DNA of 64,000 bases. Origin: Algoriphagus boritolerans DSM 17298 = JCM 18970 (GTDB taxonomy: Bacteria; Bacteroidota; Bacteroidia; Cytophagales; Cyclobacteriaceae). The notes beneath the pieces were generated by a model that saw only the letters and a program-made list of their open reading frames with translations, had not been told where the DNA came from and ran no database searches. A program made the translations under genes and the position numbers. Below are positions 43,140 to 53,268 of this stretch, piece after piece. The stretch is from contig NZ_FNVR01000008.1 of assembly GCF_900108085.1 (NCBI RefSeq), forward strand, positions 62,001 to 126,000. The letters are read 5' to 3'. Every line of letters begins with the position of its first letter. The first letter of the stretch is position 1.

Positions 43140-45761
43140 ATGAAAAGATTTTCCGGACTGGCAGTAGTCTTATTTATTTTTATCGGAGCTTGTTCATCTG
43201 AGCGCAACACCTTTACCAACCGGGCTTTTCATAACCTGACGGCTCACTTCAATGCATATTACCTTGCAGATGTCAAAATCAAGGATGTCGAAAATCAGGT
43301 TTTCAAAAATTACAAAGAGGATTTCACCCAGGTTTTGCCGGTCTTTATCCCAATAGACTCTGCGACTATTCAACAAAATAAAGAAAAGCTGGATTCGGCT
43401 CGCGAACTTTCCTCCAAGGCTATCGATTGGCACCGGATTTCAAAGTGGGTGGATGACAGTTATTACCTTTTAGGCAAAATTGATTACCTCCAAGCTCAGC
43501 AAGACGATGCGCTGAACGCCTTTAAATATGTCAATAGCAACAGCAAAGACAAAGCCCTTCGTCACCAAGCCTTGATCAGCCTCCTGCGCCTGTACATAGA
43601 TCGGTTGGAATATGAAAATGCAAACTTCACCATAGATTACCTCTCAAAGGAAACTGAAATCAGCGACGAGAACCGGTTTGAGCTCTTCAAAACCCTGGCA
43701 TACTATTACGAAAGCAGAGCAGACCAAAATGGCGTAATAGGCGCACTTGATCGGGCTGTAGCCTTCGCTCCGGATAAGAAAGAAGAATCACGAATCAACT
43801 TTATTTTAGCACAGCGCTATCAGCGGGAAGGTCTGGATGCTTTGGCTTATGATTATTATAGAAAGGCACTTGATGGAAATCCGCCATACGAACGGAGCTT
43901 TTTTGCCACACTTTATGCACAGCAAGTCGCTGAACTGAATGCTTCAAAAGATCTACGGAAAGTCCGAAACTACTACGACGGGCTTTACAAAGACCCCAAA
44001 AACAAAGATCTCAAAGACGTCGTGATCTATGAGCGCGCACTTTTTGAAGAAAAACAAGGTGACATCCCACTCACGATTGACTTGCTCCATCAGGCCGCAA
44101 AGGAACCCGGAAGCAATCCCAGGCTAAAAGGCTACATCTATCAAAAATTGGCTGAAATCAACCTTCAAGAATTCAAGGATTTTCGGGCCACTAAATATTA
44201 CCTGGACAGTGCCCTTACCTATATCCGAGAGACTGACCCAGTGGCAATCGCCATCAGGGAACAGAAAACCAAACTCGATCAATACGTTTTCCATGTGGAG
44301 CGTATTCAGCTCAATGACAGTCTTACAATTATTGCAGGACTGAGCCCTGAGGAGCAAGAGGCAATTGCCCAAAACTTCATCCAAGCTGAAGCGGAGCGAC
44401 TGATCGCTGAGGCCCGGGCTCAGGAAGTACCGAAAAACTCGAATATTTTCAACAACCTGTTGGCCTTTAGCGGTAAAGACCCCGGGGCAAGTTTTTACTT
44501 TGACAATGGGGTTGCAATTCAGCAAGGCGCCCTTGAGTTTGGCAGAGTGTGGGGCAATCGCCCCCTACAGGATAATTGGAGAAGAAGGTCTGCCATATTC
44601 CAGACCACTACGCAACCGGAGCAGAATGTAGGTTCTGGTGACTCGCTGGCTTCAGTAGAAAACCCCATTTTGGCAGGATTACCTACCCTCGAAGGCCTCC
44701 TGTCCAATACTCCCAATACTCCAGAGCAGCTTTCTAAGTTGAATTCTGAGTTGGAAGAGTCCTATTTCGAGCTGGGAAAGCTATTATATTTTGACTTTAA
44801 GGAAATCGAACCAAGTATTGATAATCTGGAAACCCTGATCCGCACCTACCCAAATACCATCCGAAAACCTGAAGCTTATTATTTGCTTTATTTAGCGCAA
44901 CGGGACTCAAATGGCAACTTCGAACAATACGTTGGGCGATTAAACAGGGAATTTCCCGAGTCGCAGTATACCTTCTCCGTCAATAATCCCGATGCCGCCT
45001 CAGGCAATTTGGCAGCATTGGAATCCTCCAAAGGATACGAACAAGCCTACAATGCCTACTATTCCGGACAGTACCAACAGGCGCGGCAAGTTGTAAAAAC
45101 TACCTTGGGAGAATATCCCTTGACAAGAAATACCGAAAAGCTGCTCTTGCTTGACATTATGGTCACCGGAAAGCTGGAAAGCAGGGAAAGATTTAAAGGA
45201 AGATTGGAATCGTACATTGAAAATACGAAAGATGAAGCCTTGGTCAAGTTGGCAAGAAATATGCTCAAACCTCTGCTGAGCAGCGAAGAACTTGCCGCGT
45301 TGACCCCCGTGGATAGCGTAGCTACGGATTCCACCCAACTTGCTTCAAATAAAGAAGCTGAAAATCAAGGGAAGAAAGTTCCGGCTGAATCTCCTTATAA
45401 ACTGAATGAATCCCAAACTCATATCTTTGTCATTACATTATCCAGAAGTGAATCCGAAGCGGCAAAAAATTTGCTTGGAGACCTCGAAAATTTCCATGCC
45501 AACAATTTTCCCAATGCAAGGCTCCGCACCGGAAATATGAATTTGAACCCAGAGAATGCGATTTATATTATAAGTCCATTTTCCAACGCTGAAAAAGCAA
45601 AAGAATACTACCTGAAATTTTCAGAAGATTTTAAATCAGAGGGCTTCCCGGAAAGTTCACAAACAAACTCCTTCTTTATTTCTATTGAAAACTTTCAGAC
45701 TCTAAACAAAACCAAAAACACGGAGGAATACTTAGACTTCTTCCGGACTATCTATCAGTAA
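43140..45761 (+). CDS. sprE: T9SS-associated TPR lipoprotein, SprE/PorW-like
   Basis: This 873-residue protein has a lipoprotein signal (MKRFSGLAVVLFIFIGAC, C18) and then AFHNLTAHFNAYYLADVKI, followed by many TPR-type helical pairs through the middle. Size, lipobox and TPR content match SprE of Flavobacterium (PorW in Porphyromonas), which is needed for T9SS secretion and gliding. The remaining core genes lie on the other strand at 50-55 kb. ATG 43140 is preferred over a TTG at 43128. It is seven bases before the PBP1A gene, so cell wall synthesis and secretion are linked. Confidence 0.85.
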   Translation: MKRFSGLAVVLFIFIGACSSERNTFTNRAFHNLTAHFNAYYLADVKIKDVENQVFKNYKEDFTQVLPVFIPIDSATIQQNKEKLDSARELSSKAIDWHRISKWVDDSYYLLGKIDYLQAQQDDALNAFKYVNSNSKDKALRHQALISLLRLYIDRLEYENANFTIDYLSKETEISDENRFELFKTLAYYYESRADQNGVIGALDRAVAFAPDKKEESRINFILAQRYQREGLDALAYDYYRKALDGNPPYERSFFATLYAQQVAELNASKDLRKVRNYYDGLYKDPKNKDLKDVVIYERALFEEKQGDIPLTIDLLHQAAKEPGSNPRLKGYIYQKLAEINLQEFKDFRATKYYLDSALTYIRETDPVAIAIREQKTKLDQYVFHVERIQLNDSLTIIAGLSPEEQEAIAQNFIQAEAERLIAEARAQEVPKNSNIFNNLLAFSGKDPGASFYFDNGVAIQQGALEFGRVWGNRPLQDNWRRRSAIFQTTTQPEQNVGSGDSLASVENPILAGLPTLEGLLSNTPNTPEQLSKLNSELEESYFELGKLLYFDFKEIEPSIDNLETLIRTYPNTIRKPEAYYLLYLAQRDSNGNFEQYVGRLNREFPESQYTFSVNNPDAASGNLAALESSKGYEQAYNAYYSGQYQQARQVVKTTLGEYPLTRNTEKLLLLDIMVTGKLESRERFKGRLESYIENTKDEALVKLARNMLKPLLSSEELAALTPVDSVATDSTQLASNKEAENQGKKVPAESPYKLNESQTHIFVITLSRSESEAAKNLLGDLENFHANNFPNARLRTGNMNLNPENAIYIISPFSNAEKAKEYYLKFSEDFKSEGFPESSQTNSFFISIENFQTLNKTKNTEEYLDFFRTIYQ

Positions 45762-45768
45762 AAGTCCC

Positions 45769-48072
45769 ATGTCAAAAAACACCAAACCAACTATTCCTGT
45801 TTGGGCCGATAAAACCATAAAATACCTCTGGATCGCATTTATCGGAGGGGTGATTTTCTTTATCCTGTTCGTATGGATGGTCAGCGTCAATTTTCTTGGC
45901 TTGTTTGGTTCCTTACCCGATTTCAAAGCCCTGGAGAATCCTGAAAGTGAACTGGCTTCCGAATTGTACTCTGCCGATGGTTTTCTGCTAGGCACCTATG
46001 CCAGAGAAAACCGAAGTCCGGTAAAGTACGAGGAGTTATCTCCAAATCTGGTTCAGGCATTGATCGCTACTGAAGATGTGCGATTTGAGGAACATTCGGG
46101 TATTGATATGACCGCAATGATCCGGGTTTTTGTGAAATCCATCCTACTCGGTCAGGACGCAGGTGGTGGGTCCACGCTAAGTCAGCAGACCGCTAAAAAC
46201 CTTTTTAAAACGCGGACAGATGCTACTCAGGGAATTTTGAGCTCTGTTCCGGGCCTGCGAATGCTGATCATTAAAACGAAAGAATGGATCGTGGCTACCC
46301 AGCTGGAAAAAGCCTATACCAAGGATGAAATTCTGACCTTGTATCTGAATACTTCTGAATTTGGATCGAATGCCTACGGAATCAAAACTGCGGCTGGTAC
46401 ATTTTTCAATAAACTGCCCTCAGAGTTGGCGGTGCAGGAAGCCGCAGTATTGGTTGGTCTATTTAAAGCTCCCACCTATTACAGTCCGGTATTCAATCCT
46501 GATAATTCGCTCAGAAGAAGAAATACTGTTCTAGGCCAAATGGTCAAAAATGGCACGCTCGGTCAATCAGAATTTGATTCTATTTCAAAGCTTCCCATAG
46601 AACTTGATTATCGGGTCCGAAATCAAAATCATGGGCTTGCCACTTATTTCCGTGAGATAGTGAAAGCCGATTTGATCAAATGGACCAAAGAAAATCTAAA
46701 GTCTGATGGTTCGTCCTATGACCTCTTTGGAGATGGGCTGAAAATCTATGTCACCCTAGACAGCAGAATGCAGCGTTATGCTGAAGAGGCCGTCCAAGAG
46801 CACATGTCTGTCCTCCAAGAGGCATTTTATAAAGAAATGGGATCCAGAGATCCTTGGATAGATGAAAACTGGCAGGTGATTCCCAATTTCATCGAAAATG
46901 CGGTAAAGCGAACAGAGGCCTATCGCCTGCTCAAAGTCCGGTATGGCAATAACACAGATTCCATAGATTTCAAGCTGAATGAAAAGAAAAAGATGCGGGT
47001 CTTTTCCTGGGATGGTGAGATTGACACCCTGATGAGTACGATGGATTCCATGCGGTATTACAAGAAATTCCTTCAGGCCGGCTTTATGAGTATGGATCCT
47101 GAGACGGGTCACATCAAGGCCTGGGTAGGTGGAATCGACCACAAATACTTCAAGTTTGACCACGTCAAGCAAGCCAAACGTCAGCCTGGATCCACATTCA
47201 AGCCTTTCGTCTATGCTGCGGCAATTGAGAATGGCTACAGCCCATGCTACTCGGTAGTAGATCAGCCGGTAGAAGTCTACATCCCGGGACAGCCAGCTTG
47301 GAGTCCATCCAATGCAGATGGAAAATTCAGCTACCAAAAGATGACCATCAGACAAGCAATGGCCGAATCGGTAAATTCGGTTACTGCCTATATGATGAAA
47401 AAACTTAGCCCTCGGATCGTCATCGAAACCGCAAGAAGGTTGGGAATTACGAGTGATTTGGAGGAAGTGCCTTCGCTGGCCTTAGGCGTAAATGATGTTT
47501 CGGTATTTGAAATGGCGGGAGCTTTTGGCACATTTGTCAACAAAGGCGAACATACCACACCATACTATATTGACCGAATAGAAGACAAAAACGGAAATGT
47601 TATTCAGCAGTTTACTCCTCGAAAAAAACCCGCGATGAGCGAAGAACACGCTTATTTAATGTTGTATATGCTTCGAGGTGGATTTGAAGAGCGAGGAGGA
47701 ACGAGCCAGGGTGTACCTTATACTCTTCGTGAGGGAAATGAGCTAGGTGGAAAGACCGGAACCACACAAAACGCATCTGATGGATGGTACATGGGCGTCA
47801 GCAAAGATTTGGTTTCAGGAACCTGGGTGGGTGGTGATGACCGGGCGATCCACTTCAGAAGCTGGACAGCAGGACAAGGCTCAAGAACCGCAAGACCTAT
47901 TTGGGTGAAGTTCATGTCCAAAGTATACGATGACGAGAGCCTTGGCTACACCAAAGGTCCATTCCCCAGACCGGATCGCCCACTCAGCATTGAGATTAAC
48001 TGCGACCGATACGAGCAGGAAAGTCAGCGATTTGCGGACTTTGATTATGATGCCAAAAAGAACGATTTCTGA
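45769..48072 (+). CDS. Penicillin-binding protein 1A, bifunctional transglycosylase/transpeptidase
   Basis: This 767-residue class A PBP has an N-terminal membrane anchor (about 19-42). The transglycosylase domain has TEDVRFEEHSG with E102 and GGSTLSQQ (133-140). The transpeptidase has STFK (S475-K478), SVN (534-536) and KTGT (662-665). It polymerises and cross-links peptidoglycan. It follows the sprE-like gene by seven bases. Confidence 0.96.
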   Translation: MSKNTKPTIPVWADKTIKYLWIAFIGGVIFFILFVWMVSVNFLGLFGSLPDFKALENPESELASELYSADGFLLGTYARENRSPVKYEELSPNLVQALIATEDVRFEEHSGIDMTAMIRVFVKSILLGQDAGGGSTLSQQTAKNLFKTRTDATQGILSSVPGLRMLIIKTKEWIVATQLEKAYTKDEILTLYLNTSEFGSNAYGIKTAAGTFFNKLPSELAVQEAAVLVGLFKAPTYYSPVFNPDNSLRRRNTVLGQMVKNGTLGQSEFDSISKLPIELDYRVRNQNHGLATYFREIVKADLIKWTKENLKSDGSSYDLFGDGLKIYVTLDSRMQRYAEEAVQEHMSVLQEAFYKEMGSRDPWIDENWQVIPNFIENAVKRTEAYRLLKVRYGNNTDSIDFKLNEKKKMRVFSWDGEIDTLMSTMDSMRYYKKFLQAGFMSMDPETGHIKAWVGGIDHKYFKFDHVKQAKRQPGSTFKPFVYAAAIENGYSPCYSVVDQPVEVYIPGQPAWSPSNADGKFSYQKMTIRQAMAESVNSVTAYMMKKLSPRIVIETARRLGITSDLEEVPSLALGVNDVSVFEMAGAFGTFVNKGEHTTPYYIDRIEDKNGNVIQQFTPRKKPAMSEEHAYLMLYMLRGGFEERGGTSQGVPYTLREGNELGGKTGTTQNASDGWYMGVSKDLVSGTWVGGDDRAIHFRSWTAGQGSRTARPIWVKFMSKVYDDESLGYTKGPFPRPDRPLSIEINCDRYEQESQRFADFDYDAKKNDF

Positions 48073-48103
48073 TTTGTGACAGTTTAGATTTTACGCAAAG
48101 AAA

Positions 48104-48132
48104 AACAGCCTGAATCAAGGGCTGTTTTTTTA
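48104..48132 (+). terminator. Terminator after PBP1A
   Basis: AACAGCC and GGCTGTT form the stem with a loop TGAATCAAG and seven T follow. uvrC starts 11 bases later. Confidence 0.8.
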
Positions 48133-48142
48133 ATTTTAGGCC

Positions 48143-49948
48143 ATGCAGTCTTCCTCATTTCTCCCAGAAGAACATTTACAATTACCCGACCATCCCGGGG
48201 TATATAAGTATTTCAATGAGGCCGATGAATTGATCTATGTAGGCAAAGCCAAAAGTCTAAAAAAAAGGGTAAGCAGCTATTTCAATAAAAATACCGGAGA
48301 AAATCTCAAGACCAGAAGAATGGTCAAGGAAATCCGACGCATCGAAATCACACTGGTAGATAGTGAATTGGACGCACTCCTGCTGGAAAACAACCTAATC
48401 AAAAAAATCCAGCCCCGATATAATATCCTGCTCCGGGATGATAAGACATATCCCTATTTATTGATCACCAAAGAGCACTTTCCCAGAATCTTTCAGACCA
48501 GGAAACATATTCCAAAACGGGGGACCTACTTTGGTCCCTTTGCAAGCGTAAAGGCCATGAACAATGTTTTGGATCTTATCCGGGATCTCTTTACCATCAG
48601 AACCTGTAAACTTGATCTTTCTCCATACAAAATAGACGAAGGGAAATATAAAGTCTGCCTTGAATTTCATATTGGCAACTGTCAGGGGCCTTGTGTCGGA
48701 CTGCAGAAAGAAACACAATACCTCAAAGATCTCGAACAGGCTAAGCACATTCTAAAAGGGAACCTTGGTGTTCCCAAAGCCTATTTCAGACAGGAAATGC
48801 AATCCTTGGCAGAAAATCTGGAGTTTGAAAAAGCCCAGAAAATGAAAAATAAACTGGATCTACTGGAGAAATATCAATCGAAGTCATTGATTACCAGCCC
48901 CAGCATTCAGAATCTGGATGTGTGTACTTTGGTGTCTGATGAAAAATACGCTTATGTGAACTACATGCGAGTCATTAATGGGGCCATGATTACTTCCAAA
49001 AATGTGGAGTTGAAGAAGAAACTTGATGAAAGCAGTGAAGAATTGCTCATCACCGCACTCGTAAGACTTCAAGATCAGTTTCAAAGTGATGCCGAAGAAA
49101 TCCTCGTAAACATCGAGCCGGAGAATCCAATTGAAGGTCTAAATCTGACCGTTCCTAAAATCGGAGATAAACGGAAGTTGATAGAGCTTTCCTTGAAAAA
49201 TGCATTATTTTACAAAAAGGAAAAAGCACTGCTTCAGGGCCTGAATCAAGACAAAAAAGACCGGGTCATTCGTCAACTCCAACAGGATCTCAGTCTCCCC
49301 GATATCCCGGATCATATCGAGTGCTTTGATAACTCGAACATTCAAGGAACAAACCCTGTGGCCAGTATGGTGTGTTTCCTCGGAGGCAAACCAGCTGTAA
49401 AAGAGTATCGCCACTACCATATCAAAACAGTGGATGGGCCAAACGATTTTGCAAGTATGAAAGAGATCGTTGGAAGACGCTACAAGCGATTAATCGAAGA
49501 GGGGAAGCCCTTACCAAAGCTCATTGTAATTGATGGCGGCAAAGGACAATTATCCTCAGCCGTTGAAGCACTTCAGGAGTTGGGAATTTATGGGAAGATG
49601 CCGATAATCGGTATTGCAAAGCGTCTGGAAGAAATCTACTTTCCGGGAGATTCCTATCCCATTCACATTGAAAAAAAATCAGAAAGCTTAAAATTACTCC
49701 AGCGAATCCGCGATGAAGCTCACAGGTTTGCGATAACTTTTCACCGAAATGTCCGAAGCAAAAATGCCTTCAACACCCAATTGACAGAGATTCCGGGAAT
49801 CGGAGAAAATACTGTTGACAAACTGCTGAAACATTTCAAATCGGTAAAAAATATAAAATCTGCAACAGAAGCAGAGTTAACAGAACTTGTTGGAAAGAGT
49901 CGGACCAATTCACTTTTAGACTGGATTGAAAAAAATAAAGGGGCCTAA
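48143..49948 (+). CDS. uvrC: UvrABC system protein C
   Basis: This 601-residue nucleotide-excision repair nuclease makes both cuts around a lesion. The GIY-YIG domain is at the start (HPGVYKYFNEADELIYVGKA, residues 17-36), an UVR motif near 213-238, the RNase H-like C-half has ECFDNSNIQGT, and the end has helix-hairpin-helix IPGIGENTVDKLLKHF. The stop codon lies in the loop of the terminator. Confidence 0.97.
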   Translation: MQSSSFLPEEHLQLPDHPGVYKYFNEADELIYVGKAKSLKKRVSSYFNKNTGENLKTRRMVKEIRRIEITLVDSELDALLLENNLIKKIQPRYNILLRDDKTYPYLLITKEHFPRIFQTRKHIPKRGTYFGPFASVKAMNNVLDLIRDLFTIRTCKLDLSPYKIDEGKYKVCLEFHIGNCQGPCVGLQKETQYLKDLEQAKHILKGNLGVPKAYFRQEMQSLAENLEFEKAQKMKNKLDLLEKYQSKSLITSPSIQNLDVCTLVSDEKYAYVNYMRVINGAMITSKNVELKKKLDESSEELLITALVRLQDQFQSDAEEILVNIEPENPIEGLNLTVPKIGDKRKLIELSLKNALFYKKEKALLQGLNQDKKDRVIRQLQQDLSLPDIPDHIECFDNSNIQGTNPVASMVCFLGGKPAVKEYRHYHIKTVDGPNDFASMKEIVGRRYKRLIEEGKPLPKLIVIDGGKGQLSSAVEALQELGIYGKMPIIGIAKRLEEIYFPGDSYPIHIEKKSESLKLLQRIRDEAHRFAITFHRNVRSKNAFNTQLTEIPGIGENTVDKLLKHFKSVKNIKSATEAELTELVGKSRTNSLLDWIEKNKGA

Positions 49949-49957
49949 GCCCCTTTT
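49937..49957. terminator. Bidirectional terminator overlapping the uvrC stop
   Basis: AAAGGGGC, loop CTAA, GCCCCTTT. The loop contains the uvrC stop TAA (49946-49948). It also serves gldN on the other strand. Confidence 0.85.
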
Positions 49958-49961
49958 AATT

Positions 49962-50777
49962 TTACCATTCCCAGAGGGAATTTTCGAATTCCAATAGTTT
50001 GTACTCAAATTCCAAAGAATTAAGATAGGCCTGCATTTCAGGATTTGGATGCTCGGAGCTGACCAAATCAGCAATCAAAGCATCATCCGGGTTGGTAAAC
50101 CTTCTCACCACAGATCTAAATAATCTAGATTCAAACGCTTCATCATAAGTCAGGCTTTTGGAAAGGTTTTGGAAATTAATCCATCTAGCAGTTGGATGAT
50201 TCTTGAAATAATTGATGAAATCTTTATATCGGATATAACCAATCGTTTTTTGACCTGCATTTGCATTCGTAGGAGAAGGCATTACTAATTCAATGTATTT
50301 GATGTCAAATACAAGATCTGAATGGTGTCTGTCAAACACAAAGTCTTCCTTAAAATCGATGTAATACAGTTGCTTGGTAAAAATGGAATCTCCATTGGCA
50401 GAAATCCAGAAATTATCCTGAAACTCAGCAATAGAAAGCGGTTGGGTCAATTCATCATCAGCAAACACCTCCAGTGCATTTTCATCCACCACGGCTTTGT
50501 AAATATGGCTAACGATGCCGTTTGCTTTATTATCTCCAGATCCGTAAAGCGAAAGGTTATATTTTTCTCTCAAGTCTACCCTTCTCCAGACAGAGATTTG
50601 ATACATCTTATCATCGTCCCGGATTCGTTTAGCGGAATTGATGGTATCCATTGAGAATTGGCGATCACCAAATCCTGATGGATTGACACTAGTGGCTACT
50701 TGGGCATTGACGCTACCAGGTAGCAAGCCAACCACAACCAATACTGCCAGAAAGATGTGTTGCAAAAATCGTTTCAT
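49962..50777 (-). CDS. gldN: Gliding motility / T9SS protein GldN
   Basis: This 271-residue exported protein has a signal peptide (cleavage near VNAQ) and the GldN/PorN pattern with YQISVWRRVDLREKYN and AVVDENALEVFADDELTQPL. With GldK it forms the periplasmic ring of the T9SS. It is the last gene of gldKLMN and lies 28 bases after gldM. Confidence 0.96.
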   Translation of the reverse strand: MKRFLQHIFLAVLVVVGLLPGSVNAQVATSVNPSGFGDRQFSMDTINSAKRIRDDDKMYQISVWRRVDLREKYNLSLYGSGDNKANGIVSHIYKAVVDENALEVFADDELTQPLSIAEFQDNFWISANGDSIFTKQLYYIDFKEDFVFDRHHSDLVFDIKYIELVMPSPTNANAGQKTIGYIRYKDFINYFKNHPTARWINFQNLSKSLTYDEAFESRLFRSVVRRFTNPDDALIADLVSSEHPNPEMQAYLNSLEFEYKLLEFENSLWEW

Positions 50778-50805
50778 AATTTTCTTTGTTTACTTCGAAA
50801 ACCGA

Positions 50806-52404
50806 TTACTTAACAGCAAGTCGGAAAATTGTTCTGAGTTCAGAGTTGATTTTATTTCCTCTGAAATTGGTACGTGTTACTTGGGTAACCCGGATTACGA
50901 TGTCGTCACCAGGTCTAGCACTTTCGAGAAGTGTTCTCATACTTCCACCAATTGGGACTGAACCTCTTGGAACCTCACTTCTTAGAAGTATAATTTCTCC
51001 ACCGGATACTTCAAAATTGGAATCTTTGGCCATGGTCCGAGCAAATGTTGGTTCAGCAACTGCTGCCACTTTCATCCCGCTGAAAACATTGACTGCATGA
51101 GCTACAGATGCGTCCATTTCAGAACCATTTGATGCCAACGCTTTTATAGTAGGTAAGGGAACCGGCTTGATATCAAACGCTACATCTCCGATTTTATTTC
51201 CACCACTGCTTACACCGATAGTCACTTTGCCGGAAGCACCTGGAATTACAGTTAGCTGACCCGGTTGATTCCCTTTGATAGATTGACCATTACTTACACT
51301 AAAGTCGGGAGAATACGTATTCCCCAATGCAGGGACTTCAATTAACAATTCGTTGGCACAATCGGCATATAATTGCTGAACTACTTCAGAAGAAACCTTA
51401 ATTACCGGTTGAGCAACAAAGTATTCGTATTCCACTGGAATCACCTGATCTTCACCACCTACGTTGGTGATAATCTCACCAGTAAGCACTTGACGGGACA
51501 GCCCTCTGTCATCATAGCTGCTAGCAGGAGGAACGGTGAATTCAACCTTTCCAAATCCATTTTCAACCGGAACAGGTTGACCTCTGAGTGTCATTGTAGG
51601 AGCTGCTGAAGAAGAAGCTGATGCTATAAACATATCTCCTTGGAACTTGGTACCAGCCGCTACCACGTTTGATACTGCTGCAATTTTACCCTCCAGGATA
51701 TCTGCTTTAAAATAGAATGTACCGATTGATTTGGCGATTTCGCTCAATGCATCGCTCTCTATGTTCAAAACTTCATTTTGATACTGTGAGATCAATGCCA
51801 AAACTGCTCCAACGGGTGATTTCACGAAAGTCAGGTTAACAAAGCTTTTGTTTCTTGCTTCTCTGTCATTTGCGAAAAGGTCGATGTCTTTAGCGTCTCT
51901 GGCTATCGGCTGAAAAGTCATCCCTGTAATTCCAATACCACTTAGGATAGAAGATACTTGTGTAGGATAGGCATTTAGCTTCTCTTTAAGCTCTTCACCC
52001 TTACCGCTATTAGCGAATAAATTACCGGGGACTTCAGTGTTTTTCAATGCTGAATTGACAAAGTTCCCCTCTTCGTCCTTCGCATTGGCCTGAGTAATCA
52101 ATTGCTGCTTTAGATCTTCCAGGTAAGAAAAAATCTCTTTTGTCGCCTCTCGCACCTGCTGGGAAGCGGCGACTTTAGGGACATCTTTCGGATTATTTCC
52201 TTGTTCCTCTACTGCTCCTCTAATGTTTGCAACCGAAGACTCATTTTTTGAAATATAGTTTCTGGAAGTTCGCTCCATTCCATCATTGATGAGGACGAAC
52301 TTCTGGAGTATCTGATTACTTACTTGGAGAGCCAATAAGGCTGTCAATACCAAGTACATCATTCCGATCATCCGCTGTCTAGGTGTCTCTTTAGCTCCTG
52401 CCAT
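50806..52404 (-). CDS. gldM: Gliding motility / T9SS motor protein GldM
   Basis: This 532-residue protein has one N-terminal membrane helix (MIGMMYLVLTALLALQVS) and a long periplasmic part of stacked beta domains. With GldL it is the proton-driven motor of gliding and type IX secretion; GldM transmits force to the ring. C-terminal motifs include RTNFRGNKINSELRTIFRL. Confidence 0.97.
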   Translation of the reverse strand: MAGAKETPRQRMIGMMYLVLTALLALQVSNQILQKFVLINDGMERTSRNYISKNESSVANIRGAVEEQGNNPKDVPKVAASQQVREATKEIFSYLEDLKQQLITQANAKDEEGNFVNSALKNTEVPGNLFANSGKGEELKEKLNAYPTQVSSILSGIGITGMTFQPIARDAKDIDLFANDREARNKSFVNLTFVKSPVGAVLALISQYQNEVLNIESDALSEIAKSIGTFYFKADILEGKIAAVSNVVAAGTKFQGDMFIASASSSAAPTMTLRGQPVPVENGFGKVEFTVPPASSYDDRGLSRQVLTGEIITNVGGEDQVIPVEYEYFVAQPVIKVSSEVVQQLYADCANELLIEVPALGNTYSPDFSVSNGQSIKGNQPGQLTVIPGASGKVTIGVSSGGNKIGDVAFDIKPVPLPTIKALASNGSEMDASVAHAVNVFSGMKVAAVAEPTFARTMAKDSNFEVSGGEIILLRSEVPRGSVPIGGSMRTLLESARPGDDIVIRVTQVTRTNFRGNKINSELRTIFRLAVK

Positions 52405-52440
52405 CTTTTTAGATTTCTATTTTTTCGATGTTGGAATTGA

Positions 52441-53223
52441 TTAACCCTTCATAGCGGAAAGCATTCCACCATAGATTTTATTAAGCGAGCTAACGTTTTG
52501 ATTCAATTTTGCCAATTCATTTTTAAATGCTTCAGTTTCTTTTCCTGCCTCGGTCAAACCTTGCATTGCTGCAGTCATGTTACTGTAGAATTTATTCAAT
52601 GTCTTCACATGGCTATTTGCATCCTGCAATTCCATTTCATAAACAGAGTTCAAAGCAGTAAGATTTTTAGTCACGTTTACAATTTGAGCGTGGTATGCTT
52701 TGGCATCTTGGGAAGCAGCAGACATTTCTGTAAGTGCAGCAGCAGTTTTTCCATAGGAGGCATTCATGTCCACTAGGGTTTTTGCCGCAGATTTCACATT
52801 AATTGCATACTCGTTGGTAGCTACAGCAGCATCTGATAGGTTACCCATTTTTTCAGCAGAAGTTGCCAAATTTTGCATTCCCTTGCCCAAACTTTCGATC
52901 AATTCAGGTCCAATTTTAGCTTTGGAAAGCATATCATCCAATTTAGCAGAAATATCATCCCCCTTAGATTTTTTTGAGGTACCATCTGCCAGTTCTGGGT
53001 AAATTTTACTCCAATCCATTTCCTCCTGTTTCGGTTCGAATGAAGAAAGGAAGAAGATAATCGCCTCTGTGGTCAAACCTACCCCGATCATGATATTGGC
53101 AAATTGCCAATCGAGGATCTTGAACATCGCACCGAGGATAACCACAGCTGCGCCAATACCATAGATTTTTGGCATTACGTTACTGTAGAACTTAGCTTTA
53201 AAGGAGTTACTGTTGCTGGCCAT
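52441..53223 (-). CDS. gldL: Gliding motility / T9SS motor protein GldL
   Basis: This 260-residue protein has two membrane helices (about 19-36 and 43-61) and a coiled-coil cytoplasmic tail. E53 in TTEAIIFFLSSFEP lies where the proton-carrying Glu of GldL is expected. It powers the T9SS with GldM. It lies 45 bases after gldK. Confidence 0.97.
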   Translation of the reverse strand: MASNSNSFKAKFYSNVMPKIYGIGAAVVILGAMFKILDWQFANIMIGVGLTTEAIIFFLSSFEPKQEEMDWSKIYPELADGTSKKSKGDDISAKLDDMLSKAKIGPELIESLGKGMQNLATSAEKMGNLSDAAVATNEYAINVKSAAKTLVDMNASYGKTAAALTEMSAASQDAKAYHAQIVNVTKNLTALNSVYEMELQDANSHVKTLNKFYSNMTAAMQGLTEAGKETEAFKNELAKLNQNVSSLNKIYGGMLSAMKG

Positions 53224-53268
53224 TGAAAATTATTAATTAAGGTTAAGGTTTTTTCGTTTTTTGAAATA

